A program made the position numbers and the translations under genes. Source: a virus. From it: a stretch of 35,805 nucleotides of DNA. Under the pieces are notes generated by a model. The model did no database searches, was not told where the DNA came from, and was given only the letters and a program-made list of their open reading frames with translations. The first letter of the stretch is position 1; each line of letters starts with the position of its first letter. Below, piece after piece: positions 17,093-24,526 of the stretch. The DNA lies in IMG/VR virus record IMGVR_UViG_3300033146_003904, positions 1 through 35,805 of that record. One strand, 5' to 3'.

Positions 17093-18547
17093 ATGGGCTT
17101 TTCCGATGCTGAACGCCGCAACATAGACACTAAGATTCTTCAAGGATCAGTTTTTGATGCTAATAGCACAGGTGTTTGGTTTGAAAGTCGTTTATTATCT
17201 GGAAAAATGATTGATAGTCGTCAAGTATTAGTTCAAGCTGATATATTAGAAGCTAATCCTGCTTCTAATATATCTGAAGCTAGAACTAATGCTGCTGGCC
17301 CATTAACTGGAATTATTGCAGATGTTAGTTTACCTACTAATAGCATACATTTGACTTCAGTTCCAGGAACAAATGCTTCTACCTATGTTGCTTTATCTGG
17401 TTATAATGATTGGTCTAGTCCTAGAATTAAAAATTGGATTCAGCCACAAATGATTCCACAAGCTAATGGAGCTGCTTCTATTGGTTATGCTGTAAGACTT
17501 TATAATGGTGATCCAAATGGTGCTGGAACAGAAATTCTTACTACAGATGGTACTTCTGGATTAGGAATTAATAAAACTGTTGGTTGGATTTTTAATTATG
17601 ATAACGGAGAATTGATTCTTTCTGATGATTTTAAATCTAATGTTACCGATCCTTATATCATGGGCTTCTACTACATTGGAGAGACTGCTGGTTCAGGTGG
17701 ATCAATAGATGTATGTAATAAGACTACGAAGACAAAAATCCAACTTGGTTCTAATCTTACAGTTGATAATAGTGGTGAACGATATATTAAAATGCCATTT
17801 GTTATGTTCACTGGAGGAGATTTTGTTAAGGTTTATGAGGATGGAGTATTATTGACTAAAGGAACTGATTGGGTTTTTGGAATAGTATTAGCCGGTACTG
17901 TTTCAGATTTGATAGACAATGTTAGAATATTAAATCCTAATATGAGTTCCACTTATCAGTTGGAATACACTGAATGTCAGAACCCTTATAAAATGTCTTT
18001 AAAAATGTATAGAAGAGATGGTCAACTTGCAAAGAACAGAGCGATTACCCCAAGAATGTCTATGGAAGGAGATACGCAACCTTTACATTTCTTGTTTGAT
18101 GGCTTTGATTACGAAGATACAAATGAAATGATATATGCGGCTAAATATGTCTGTCCCTTAGAACCACATTATGATACTACAACAATGAAACTATTTAGTA
18201 ATCATGCTATGTTTAGTGAGTTCGCAGAAAATTTACCTCTCGATCCATGGCGTATTGAAGTGTGGAAAACAGGCTTGAGACGAAGCTCTGGCACAGTATC
18301 TGACAGTACTGGCAGAAATACTAATTTAGTACCTTATGGTATTTATGATGCTAATAGAATTGAAATATCTGGTAGAAATTGGGGAGATTCTGGAAGATTT
18401 TTCAGATTTACTATGAGAAACACAGTGACTAATGAAATTATGGACTTTTCAGATAGACTTTTGGAAGTAGCTAAGAGAAGTATTTGGTTGCCTGGGAATA
18501 ATGGTGATGAATTTATAGCGAGTTATTATCGCACAAAGGTGCTATAA
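17093..18547 (+). CDS. Fibre-like structural protein
   Basis: 484 residues. Two adjacent ATGs exist; the second, 17093, has AGGAG at the better spacing. The start MGFSDAERRNIDTKILQ and the following VWFESRL segment are of the kind seen at the head of phage fibre or whisker proteins. The rest is beta-rich, with KVYEDGVLLTKGTDWVFG, a typical phage beta-domain turn, and a C-terminal part rich in Arg and aromatic residues. No enzyme motif is seen. Its stop codon lies within a TATAAT box in front of a strongly structured gap. Confidence 0.65.
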   Translation: MGFSDAERRNIDTKILQGSVFDANSTGVWFESRLLSGKMIDSRQVLVQADILEANPASNISEARTNAAGPLTGIIADVSLPTNSIHLTSVPGTNASTYVALSGYNDWSSPRIKNWIQPQMIPQANGAASIGYAVRLYNGDPNGAGTEILTTDGTSGLGINKTVGWIFNYDNGELILSDDFKSNVTDPYIMGFYYIGETAGSGGSIDVCNKTTKTKIQLGSNLTVDNSGERYIKMPFVMFTGGDFVKVYEDGVLLTKGTDWVFGIVLAGTVSDLIDNVRILNPNMSSTYQLEYTECQNPYKMSLKMYRRDGQLAKNRAITPRMSMEGDTQPLHFLFDGFDYEDTNEMIYAAKYVCPLEPHYDTTTMKLFSNHAMFSEFAENLPLDPWRIEVWKTGLRRSSGTVSDSTGRNTNLVPYGIYDANRIEISGRNWGDSGRFFRFTMRNTVTNEIMDFSDRLLEVAKRSIWLPGNNGDEFIASYYRTKVL

Positions 18548-18548
18548 T
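18540..18548 (+). promoter_or_regulatory. Consensus extended -10 promoter
   Basis: TGCTATAAT is a perfect extended -10 (TGn-TATAAT) and overlaps the stop codon of the preceding gene. The predicted start of transcription, about seven bases on, falls at the left arm of the long inverted repeat. No clear -35 is seen. Confidence 0.55.
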
Positions 18549-18552
18549 ATGT

Positions 18553-18644
18553 TCGTCTCATTAGAGGTGCAGTTGACACAGAATCTTGGTTTTGTAGACA
18601 CTGAACCTTGTGGTTCAGTTGCCACTGCATCTCTAATGAGACGA
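18553..18644 (+). ncRNA. Long intergenic stem-loop RNA element
   Basis: The arms 18553-18575 and 18622-18644 pair over 23 positions, with one G-U pair and one mismatch. Inside them a second perfect 7-bp hairpin (CTGAACC 18601-18607, loop TTGT, GGTTCAG 18612-18618) is enclosed. A consensus -10 lies immediately upstream and the ribosome site of the 18662 gene immediately downstream, within a palindrome CCTAATTAGG. No T-run follows, so it is not a standard terminator. It could be a leader RNA, an independent small RNA, a processing site or a cruciform. TTGACA at 18573-18578 could also be a -35 box. Confidence 0.6.
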
Positions 18645-18661
18645 CCTAATTAGGAGAGAAC

Positions 18662-19897
18662 ATGGAAGGCGACGGATTCAATAAAGAAACTGGTCAGAAA
18701 TTGTTCTACGATACTCTCGTAGAAATGAATATAGAATATCCGACCAATACGTCTTCATTACTCACACATAATGAAAGATTTGCCCCAAAAGTGGTTAGAG
18801 ATTGGAACGCTGGACGATTTGCTAAAAGCAAATGGCAAGTAACTAATTATACAACAAACAAGACTTATGATAATTTGACGTTTTCTGACGCTAATGAATA
18901 TGGAAAATGGAAAGATCGTAATGTAAAAGAAGATTCAGGTTTTTTTATTGAAAATGTAGATTTGAGAGTTTACGATATTGTAGATGAAACTATTCCCACA
19001 TTCTCTAGGATGTGGGGATATAACACCATGTATATGAGCATGAAAGGAAGAAGAAGATACAAGTTTGGAACAGACACCTTTTACTATGGAAAAGGGTATA
19101 TCAATTTATTGGCAGCAATGTGGAATGAGGCTCATAGTGGACTTGGTGGATTTACGGCAGCCGATTTTAACGAAATGGATAAACACAGAAATTTGTTTTG
19201 GACTACAAGTAATTACAGCAGATTGTATAGTATGCCGAAATCCGATAATGCGGAATCCATTATAGGACCTTATTCAACGTCTATTTCGGGGAGACATGTA
19301 TATAGTGCTGCTGGTGGGTTAGAACAAGTTCCTAACGACTGGTTTTCAATAAATAAAGTTTATTTTGCTTTTGAAGATTCATATGAATCTTTTAATATAA
19401 AAGTCGGAACAGCACACAGCAACACTAAGAAAATTAGGGAAAGAGTATTAAACGGTCATCAAGGTAAAGGTGTAGCTTTTTATTCTCTTTACAGTAGAAC
19501 TGATTCGTCAAAAAAGGCCATATTGGTTAAACCAATGGGAGTGAATGTTATTTGGCTCGATTGGTTTGATACTTCTTTGTATGATTTGGAAGTTGTTTAT
19601 TTCAGTACCGATAAACAACAAATAGACTTTGCTACAATAGATCCAAGTGAATTTTGGCGTTCAAGTCCTAAAAATGGAGTAGGTATTTTTCAAGAAACTT
19701 TTTTGAAAGATATAAAATTTCCAGGCTCTACTTTTAGGAGCGCTAAATACAATACTGTACCAGATATCTATTTTAGACTTCGAGACAAAAGTAACAATAG
19801 AGTCGGCAGGTTGTCGCGAGCAAAGATTTCAATGCACTTTGGTTCAGACATCTATCCATGTAATTTCATGGTGAGAAACGGAGTTAAAAGTGTATAA
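18662..19897 (+). CDS. Hypothetical virion protein, probably fibre-associated
   Basis: 411 residues, starting at ATG 18662 with AGGAGAG upstream. Family not recognised. It is rich in Tyr, Phe, Trp, Asn and Lys with many short beta strands and contains no transmembrane helix or signal peptide. Stretches such as FDTSLYDLEVVYFSTDK and PDIYFRLRDKSNNRVGRLSRAKISMHF resemble the jelly-roll texture of receptor-binding proteins. It is flanked on both sides by RNA-structured gaps, unlike its neighbours. Confidence 0.6.
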   Translation: MEGDGFNKETGQKLFYDTLVEMNIEYPTNTSSLLTHNERFAPKVVRDWNAGRFAKSKWQVTNYTTNKTYDNLTFSDANEYGKWKDRNVKEDSGFFIENVDLRVYDIVDETIPTFSRMWGYNTMYMSMKGRRRYKFGTDTFYYGKGYINLLAAMWNEAHSGLGGFTAADFNEMDKHRNLFWTTSNYSRLYSMPKSDNAESIIGPYSTSISGRHVYSAAGGLEQVPNDWFSINKVYFAFEDSYESFNIKVGTAHSNTKKIRERVLNGHQGKGVAFYSLYSRTDSSKKAILVKPMGVNVIWLDWFDTSLYDLEVVYFSTDKQQIDFATIDPSEFWRSSPKNGVGIFQETFLKDIKFPGSTFRSAKYNTVPDIYFRLRDKSNNRVGRLSRAKISMHFGSDIYPCNFMVRNGVKSV

Positions 19898-19898
19898 T
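19893..19898 (+). promoter_or_regulatory. Perfect TATAAT box before hairpin repeats
   Basis: TATAAT overlaps the stop codon of the preceding gene. The expected transcription start, about seven bases on, is at 19905-19906, exactly where the first 32-nt repeat begins. The -35 region is poor. Confidence 0.45.
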
Positions 19899-19905
19899 AT
19901 TTTTA

Positions 19906-19997
19906 GGGAAGGCTCATCTAATGTCCTTCCGGGGTATGGGAAGGCTCATCTAATGTCCTTCCGGGGTATGGGAAGGCTCATCTAATGTCCTTCCGGG
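19906..19997 (+). repeat. Three direct 32-nt repeats, each a hairpin
   Basis: Copies start at 19906, 19938 and 19970 with no mismatch. The third stops after 28 bases. Each begins GGGAAGGCTCATC and ends TCCTTCCGGGGTAT. There are no spacers of varying sequence between copies, so this is a tandem repeat and not a CRISPR array. Confidence 0.97.
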
Positions 19998-20000
19998 TTT

Positions 20001-20041
20001 GTCCCTCTCTGGTTCAATTCCAGAGAGGGACTGCTCTTTTT
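20001..20041 (+). terminator. Terminator shaped like a tRNA acceptor/T-arm minihelix
   Basis: Perfect 12-bp stem GTCCCTCTCTGG (20001-20012) with CCAGAGAGGGAC (20020-20031) and 7-nt loop TTCAATT, followed by TTTTT at 20037-20041. As a terminator it is excellent. The loop and its closing pair (GGTTCAATTCC) are those of a canonical tRNA T-arm, and 7+5 base pairs equal an acceptor stem stacked on a T-stem. Confidence 0.9.
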
Positions 20042-20078
20042 AATCACATGGCGAAAGCTATGTTCATAGGAGAATATT

Positions 20079-20837
20079 ATGGCTTTTGGAGTAGGTACAC
20101 CAGCAGACGACTGGACACAAGAAATATCGGGGGTTTCAGAGAATAAAGTACAACATTCTTCTCTAACATCCCCGATATTAACAAATCACGGTTCTTATTG
20201 TAGACGCTTCAATGCACCTTCTGCTAATGACTTGAAGACATTCTACAAGCTGATAGACCCAGCTTATGTTACTGAGAATTCTAAGTCAATTAGAGGTTTT
20301 TTCAGAACCGAAGACACAAGAGGAGGCACAAACGTTGATTTTAGATTCGTCAATCAACCAAGATTGATTTTGAATGCTGACGACAATGCTGGCTCTTTGG
20401 ACTTAGACACTGGGTATCAAGCGTATATTGGTGGGGCATATACTCATATTGACTTGTATCTAACAATGGGCTTATCTAATTCACCAGTTGCCACAGTTAG
20501 ATTGTCTACTGCGGCTGATGACTTTGGTCAAAAGTGGAACGGTCTGAGACTCGATGTCATCAAAGAAGATCAAGATGCTCACATTCTCGTATACATGGCA
20601 CAAGGTGCATCAGTTTGCGACAATCTTACAAATGGTGAGCCTGTTTGGACAAAGATGTTAGACGTCATACATGTTAATGGTACGACTACACCGACAATTC
20701 TTCTCGGAGATACAGCTTACTCTTTTCCGACAACCGTTCCCGTACTATCAGGTTACTCAGCGTTTGGTTTTCACAATCCAGAAACGTTATCATATTACGT
20801 AACATTTGTCGATTCCGTTTCAATTAAAAAGATGTAA
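20079..20837 (+). CDS. Hypothetical structural protein, fibre or lectin-like
   Basis: 252 residues, starting at ATG 20079 with AGGAGA upstream. It looks like one beta-sandwich domain: FYKLIDPAYVTENSKSIRGFF, GLRLDVIKEDQDAHILVYM and a final LSYYVTFVDSVSIKKM suggest a jelly roll of the carbohydrate-binding or concanavalin kind, though no family is certain. Its codons differ from the AT-rich neighbours and include more GAC and ACA. It comes directly after the triple hairpin and its terminator, so it must have its own promoter or rely on readthrough. Confidence 0.62.
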   Translation: MAFGVGTPADDWTQEISGVSENKVQHSSLTSPILTNHGSYCRRFNAPSANDLKTFYKLIDPAYVTENSKSIRGFFRTEDTRGGTNVDFRFVNQPRLILNADDNAGSLDLDTGYQAYIGGAYTHIDLYLTMGLSNSPVATVRLSTAADDFGQKWNGLRLDVIKEDQDAHILVYMAQGASVCDNLTNGEPVWTKMLDVIHVNGTTTPTILLGDTAYSFPTTVPVLSGYSAFGFHNPETLSYYVTFVDSVSIKKM

Positions 20838-20961
20838 GAGGATGTCTATGGTTTCAAATAGATGTTGGAAGTGTGTTTTTTGTTCTTACTGAATGAGTAG
20901 ATACAACAACTGAGGGGCTTTTTGTTGATCAGGCATCTTGTAAGGAGATTGACGTATAAAA
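20838..20961. other. Intergenic gap with no clear element
   Basis: There is no gene, no strong hairpin and no good promoter here. A 14-codon ORF at 20848 (Cys-rich) has AAGAGG in front but is too short to trust. AAGGAG at 20942-20947 is 14 bases from the next ATG, further than usual. Confidence 0.5.
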
Positions 20962-21318
20962 ATGTATAAGTATAACGCCATGGTAGTCAAAGTTGTAGAT
21001 GGAGACACTCTTGACCTTGTGGTTGATTTGGGATTTGATATTTTTCAAAAGATGCGTGTGCGATTGTTCGGGATCGATACCCCTGAAGTTTATGGTGTAA
21101 AACACGATTCTGAAGAATATGCTAGAGGAAAACTATCTTCTGATTTTGTAAAGAAAATGCTTCACCCTGGGGCCAAAGTGTCTATGCATTCAGTTAAAGA
21201 CAAAAAAGGTAAGTACGGGAGATATCTAGCTACAGTGTTTTGTGATGTAGACGGAGTGTTGACAAATTTAAATGATTTGTTGGTCACAAATGGATTGGCC
21301 ATAAAGAAAGAATATTAA
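20962..21318 (+). CDS. Staphylococcal nuclease-family (SNase) protein
   Basis: 118 residues, starting at ATG 20962. SNase enzymes cut DNA and RNA using Ca2+. The fold signature is clear: VVKVVDGDTLDL at the start, then RVRLFGIDTPEV with the catalytic Arg and Glu and a metal-binding Asp, then KGKYGRYLATVF with the second catalytic Arg, and a C-terminal LNDLLVTNGLAIKKEY. All expected active-site residues are present. There is no signal peptide, so it acts in the cell or in the virion. It sits among tail-completion genes and its stop abuts the next start, so it is expressed with virion parts. Confidence 0.9.
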   Translation: MYKYNAMVVKVVDGDTLDLVVDLGFDIFQKMRVRLFGIDTPEVYGVKHDSEEYARGKLSSDFVKKMLHPGAKVSMHSVKDKKGKYGRYLATVFCDVDGVLTNLNDLLVTNGLAIKKEY

Positions 21319-21957
21319 ATGATAAAAGTAGATGTAGATTTAACAGGAATAGAAAATTTATCTGGAAATTTTAGATTATTCATAACTGATTTTATTAATT
21401 TATCTTCTAATTCAAATGAAAAGTTCATCGACACAATAAAAAAAGTCATGAACACCAAAATTAGAAAAAATTACAATATTGCAAAGTCTTATCCGACAGG
21501 TTCCGAATGGAGAAAAACAAAAGAAGAACTCGTTGGCAAACCAATTGACGACGTAAAGAAAAAATTAGAAAAATTTGGATATGATACCATAAGATTTTCC
21601 GGCGGTGACTGGCTTCCTATCAACCATTCTAGTAACTGGAAAGCTACTGGAACTTTAGAAAAAAGATTCTTTCGAGATGTCCCCGCTGAAAAAACAAAAA
21701 CAGTAAAAACTGGTAATGGAATTTCTTTAGAATCTTCCATGGATGTTTCAGACTTAAAACCGACAGAATATGGCGGCCAATGGATTCCTTATCCTATTGC
21801 TATTGCTGATATGATGATGGATATAAGCGATGATAACGCTTCTATTATGTATATGTCAGAACATGGTAAGGATGAAATTTCTGATATACTTAAAACTGAA
21901 CTTGAATTTATATTAAAAAAGAAATATTCTTCTTCAAAAGTTGGAGAGAAGGGTTAA
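21319..21957 (+). CDS. Probable tail-completion/neck protein
   Basis: 212 residues, starting at ATG 21319 directly after the nuclease stop. By position just before a tail-terminator-like gene and the major tail protein, it fits the HK97 gp10/tail-completion slot. The sequence gives some support: an N-terminal helical part, KIRKNYNIAKSYPTGSEW, a central GDWLPINHSSNWKATGTLEKRFF that recalls the KTGxLxxS segment of such proteins, and a helical end with DEISDILKTELEFILKK. Family membership is not certain. Confidence 0.55.
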   Translation: MIKVDVDLTGIENLSGNFRLFITDFINLSSNSNEKFIDTIKKVMNTKIRKNYNIAKSYPTGSEWRKTKEELVGKPIDDVKKKLEKFGYDTIRFSGGDWLPINHSSNWKATGTLEKRFFRDVPAEKTKTVKTGNGISLESSMDVSDLKPTEYGGQWIPYPIAIADMMMDISDDNASIMYMSEHGKDEISDILKTELEFILKKKYSSSKVGEKG

Positions 21958-21960
21958 AAC

Positions 21961-22542
21961 ATGGGTCCAAAAGATTGTTCGACAGAAAATTGTGCTATTA
22001 CAAATTGTTTGCCAACAGGACATTTAATTAAAACAGGAAACCTATTTTCTGACATAGTTAATAATTTTGTTGAAATAATTAAACGTGAGCAAAGAGAAGA
22101 TAAAGGACAGAAATTAAAATATATTAGAAGGCTTCACGAAGTGTATGATGGTGATGTAATTACAGTGCCGAGAACACCTTGTATAGCTGTTTCTTTTGAT
22201 AGTTGGAGTGAAGGAGCGAGGACAATTGGGCAAAAATATCCACAAGCTATGCATATAGAAGCGAATATTGTGGTACACTATTATCATCAAGAGTTAAACA
22301 ACAAGATAAAAGATATTGAGATTCGTGATGCCCTTTGGGAAATCTCTCGTATTCTACGTCGCAATTCGGACTTGAACGGACTCAGTTCGAAAGGCGCTAC
22401 AATAGAAGAAGGAGTTTTAGCCGTTAGGGTGAAACAAAATAAGGTTTATGTGGGTGGAGTTATTCACATGACCGTCCCCGTACTGTTTGAAGAACGACGT
22501 GGGGTTACACCAGTCCAGGCTCACGGTCATAGGGACCGTTAA
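21961..22542 (+). CDS. Tail terminator-like protein
   Basis: 193 residues, starting at ATG 21961. It lies immediately before the major tail protein, where siphophages encode the protein that caps the finished tail tube (gpU-like). Residues about 70-175 fit a small alpha/beta domain: TPCIAVSFDSWSEG, then MHIEANIVVHYYHQ, a helix with ALWEISRILRRNSDLNG, and VYVGGVIHMTVPVLFEE. The N-terminal 25 residues contain four Cys residues. Function is inferred from order and fold texture. Confidence 0.62.
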   Translation: MGPKDCSTENCAITNCLPTGHLIKTGNLFSDIVNNFVEIIKREQREDKGQKLKYIRRLHEVYDGDVITVPRTPCIAVSFDSWSEGARTIGQKYPQAMHIEANIVVHYYHQELNNKIKDIEIRDALWEISRILRRNSDLNGLSSKGATIEEGVLAVRVKQNKVYVGGVIHMTVPVLFEERRGVTPVQAHGHRDR

Positions 22543-22561
22543 AGTCTGAAGGAGAATGAAA

Positions 22562-24526
22562 ATGAGCGTATGTAGTTTTAGACATGCTATTGGTGCACGT
22601 GGCGAATTGTCTTACGGTGATGAAAATTGCTGGGGACGTGCTGTTGAACCAACCAATCGAATCGCTTTTAAAACTGAAGGTTTCAAAAATGAAATTGGCG
22701 ACCTTCGTTCTGAAGCCCTTGACCCGAATCGTGCTTTGACGAAGCGTGTTAACGGCGTTTCCAATGTAAGTGGTGAGTTTGCTTTTGAACAGAACACAAC
22801 TGGTTATGAATTTATCGCACGACATGCTCTGGGCGATTATGTCAGTGTTGCTTCTGCTGATGGCGCTATTGGTAGTCGCGTAACGACTGAATATGCTGCT
22901 TCTGCAAATGATATGGTTGTGGCTGATAATAGCGTTTTTGTCGCTGGTACTGGTTCTGGTGCTGGCAATCATTATTTCTTGGCTGCTATCTACAAAGATT
23001 CAAGCGGCAAGCTTCAAGCCGAGATCTCAACAGCTCAATACGCTTTGAACGCTGATGGTGTCACTGTTAATGGTGCTTCATCATTGTTTACAGTAAAGGT
23101 CCCCCTTGGCGCTTATATTGTCCAGACAAATTCTGACTGGAACAATGTCTACACGCATTATATCGAAGCGGCCCGCGATCTTCCTGAAGGTCTTACCTTT
23201 GAAGTCGGCCGTGATGTGGCTTATTTTGTTTACACTGGCATGAAGGTTAATACTCTTGAGTATACTTTCAACGCTCAGGAAATTTGTCAAGGCACTGCAA
23301 GTCTTGTTGGTAAGGGCGAATATAGCGGTGGTCTTCTGGCCACTGTCACCACTGAAGCTTCAACTTCTGTTGTTATCGACAACTTTGGTATGGATCTTTA
23401 TGTCGCTGGTCAACAAATGAGCGCTTCAGTACAAGACGATGGTGGCACACCTCACGACTATACCACTGAATCTAATGATAACGTTACTGGTGATGTAGAA
23501 TTATTCACCGTCAATGCTCAATTGGATGACGCTTTTTATTTTGGCATGACAAGTAAATTTAGTGCTATTGACATCACCAATCTGGTTCCTCAAGCGAATG
23601 CTCCCGCTAGCTTGAACTGGGAATATTACAACGGCGCAACTTGGGAATCTCTCAATGTCACTCAAGATGATATTGGTGATAATCTTGCTGGTACTGTTGC
23701 TGGTGATCGTCTTACTACGTGGGACATCCCTAGTGATATGAGCGTTTTCACTTTTAATGCGCAAGGTCCGTTTTATTATGTCCGTGCCGTTGTTCCTGCC
23801 AATGCTGCGAACATTATCGCTATTGTTGCTGATCGCGTTTGGGCTGGCCCATCTGCTATTGGTTTCCCTCGCGAAGGCGGAGACTTGCAAGTTGGTTCAG
23901 AAAATGGCGTAGCTTTTAGCTCTTACACCATTGATTATGACACTGCGTTAGCAACTCTCATTGTGGATGTCGCTGAATGGAACCAAGGTTCAACTCACGC
24001 TCTTGAAGAACCTGTTGTTAGTCAACAGACTTGGGGCCACGATGTGACTCCTTCGTCCGATAGCGATCCGCTTTCAAGTTTCCAAGCAGCCGCTTATATG
24101 GATAGTGTATATCAGGAAATTTTGAGTGCTACTGTTACGTTGAACAACAACTTGAATACTGATAAATTCCAGATTGGTGCTCGCTTCCGCGCTGGTATCC
24201 CTGAAGGTATGCGCTCCGTTGAATGTTCTCTCAATGCAGAATTTGATGATCTCATTCTTTATCGTAAGTATATCGATCACAATAGTTTTGAGCTTGAAAT
24301 TCGCGCCGTCCAGGATTCAGGGGCCATTAACACTACAATCCCTGCTGATCCGGTATACGCTTCGAAAACATTATTTATGCCAAAGGTTGAACTCACTGGT
24401 ACGACCCCCAATATTGGTGGACCTGATCAAATTTTGATTGACCACCCTGGTGTTTGTATGCGTGATACGACACGAGATATCAACGAGCTGGTTGTTATCT
24501 TTGTTAATGAGAATTCTAGCATTTGA
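22562..24526 (+). CDS. Major tail tube protein, unusually large
   Basis: 654 residues. ATG 22562 has AAGGAG seven bases upstream; the ATG at 22556 is only one base from that site. The opening IGARGELSYGDENCWGRAVEPTNRIAFKTEG and the LRSEALDPNRALTKRVNGVSNVSGEFAFE segment match tail tube proteins of the Phage_tube_2 kind. Its second half resumes at about 518 (EILSATVTLNN ... GIPEGMRSVECSLNAEF). An extra module at about 325-430 (LNWEYYNGATWESL, FYYVRAVVP) appears inserted in the tube fold and resembles a module of fibre B. Codons are of the highly expressed class. The TGA stop is followed by 96 further open codons in the same frame. Confidence 0.82.
   Translation: MSVCSFRHAIGARGELSYGDENCWGRAVEPTNRIAFKTEGFKNEIGDLRSEALDPNRALTKRVNGVSNVSGEFAFEQNTTGYEFIARHALGDYVSVASADGAIGSRVTTEYAASANDMVVADNSVFVAGTGSGAGNHYFLAAIYKDSSGKLQAEISTAQYALNADGVTVNGASSLFTVKVPLGAYIVQTNSDWNNVYTHYIEAARDLPEGLTFEVGRDVAYFVYTGMKVNTLEYTFNAQEICQGTASLVGKGEYSGGLLATVTTEASTSVVIDNFGMDLYVAGQQMSASVQDDGGTPHDYTTESNDNVTGDVELFTVNAQLDDAFYFGMTSKFSAIDITNLVPQANAPASLNWEYYNGATWESLNVTQDDIGDNLAGTVAGDRLTTWDIPSDMSVFTFNAQGPFYYVRAVVPANAANIIAIVADRVWAGPSAIGFPREGGDLQVGSENGVAFSSYTIDYDTALATLIVDVAEWNQGSTHALEEPVVSQQTWGHDVTPSSDSDPLSSFQAAAYMDSVYQEILSATVTLNNNLNTDKFQIGARFRAGIPEGMRSVECSLNAEFDDLILYRKYIDHNSFELEIRAVQDSGAINTTIPADPVYASKTLFMPKVELTGTTPNIGGPDQILIDHPGVCMRDTTRDINELVVIFVNENSSI

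Larger units (their letters stand above)
19905..20041 (+). ncRNA. Candidate small RNA: three identical hairpins plus terminator
   Basis: This stretch has a TATAAT box in front, three exact repeat hairpins, and a rho-independent terminator at the end. Together these form a complete small transcription unit of roughly 137 nt with no ORF of note. Each repeat folds as GGAAGG with CCTTCC around the 12-nt loop CTCATCTAATGT. Three identical displayed loops suggest multivalent binding of a protein or of an antisense partner. It is also possible that the repeats only act as part of the transcript between two structural genes. Confidence 0.5.

Noticed and set aside
19906-19997. CRISPR array
   Set aside because: Repeats follow one another with no unique spacers, and no cas genes are present.
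19998-20035. Complete tRNA gene
   Set aside because: T-arm and acceptor stem are present, but there is no D-arm, anticodon arm or CCA, and both acceptor strands are adjacent to the T-stem.
20048-20146. 32-codon ORF overlapping the start of the 20079 gene
   Set aside because: No Shine-Dalgarno site and the wrong frame. The AGGAGA lies correctly for ATG 20079.
20848-20892. Tiny Cys-rich ORF (14 codons)
   Set aside because: Too short, with no sign of conservation visible in one sequence. The ribosome site may be chance.
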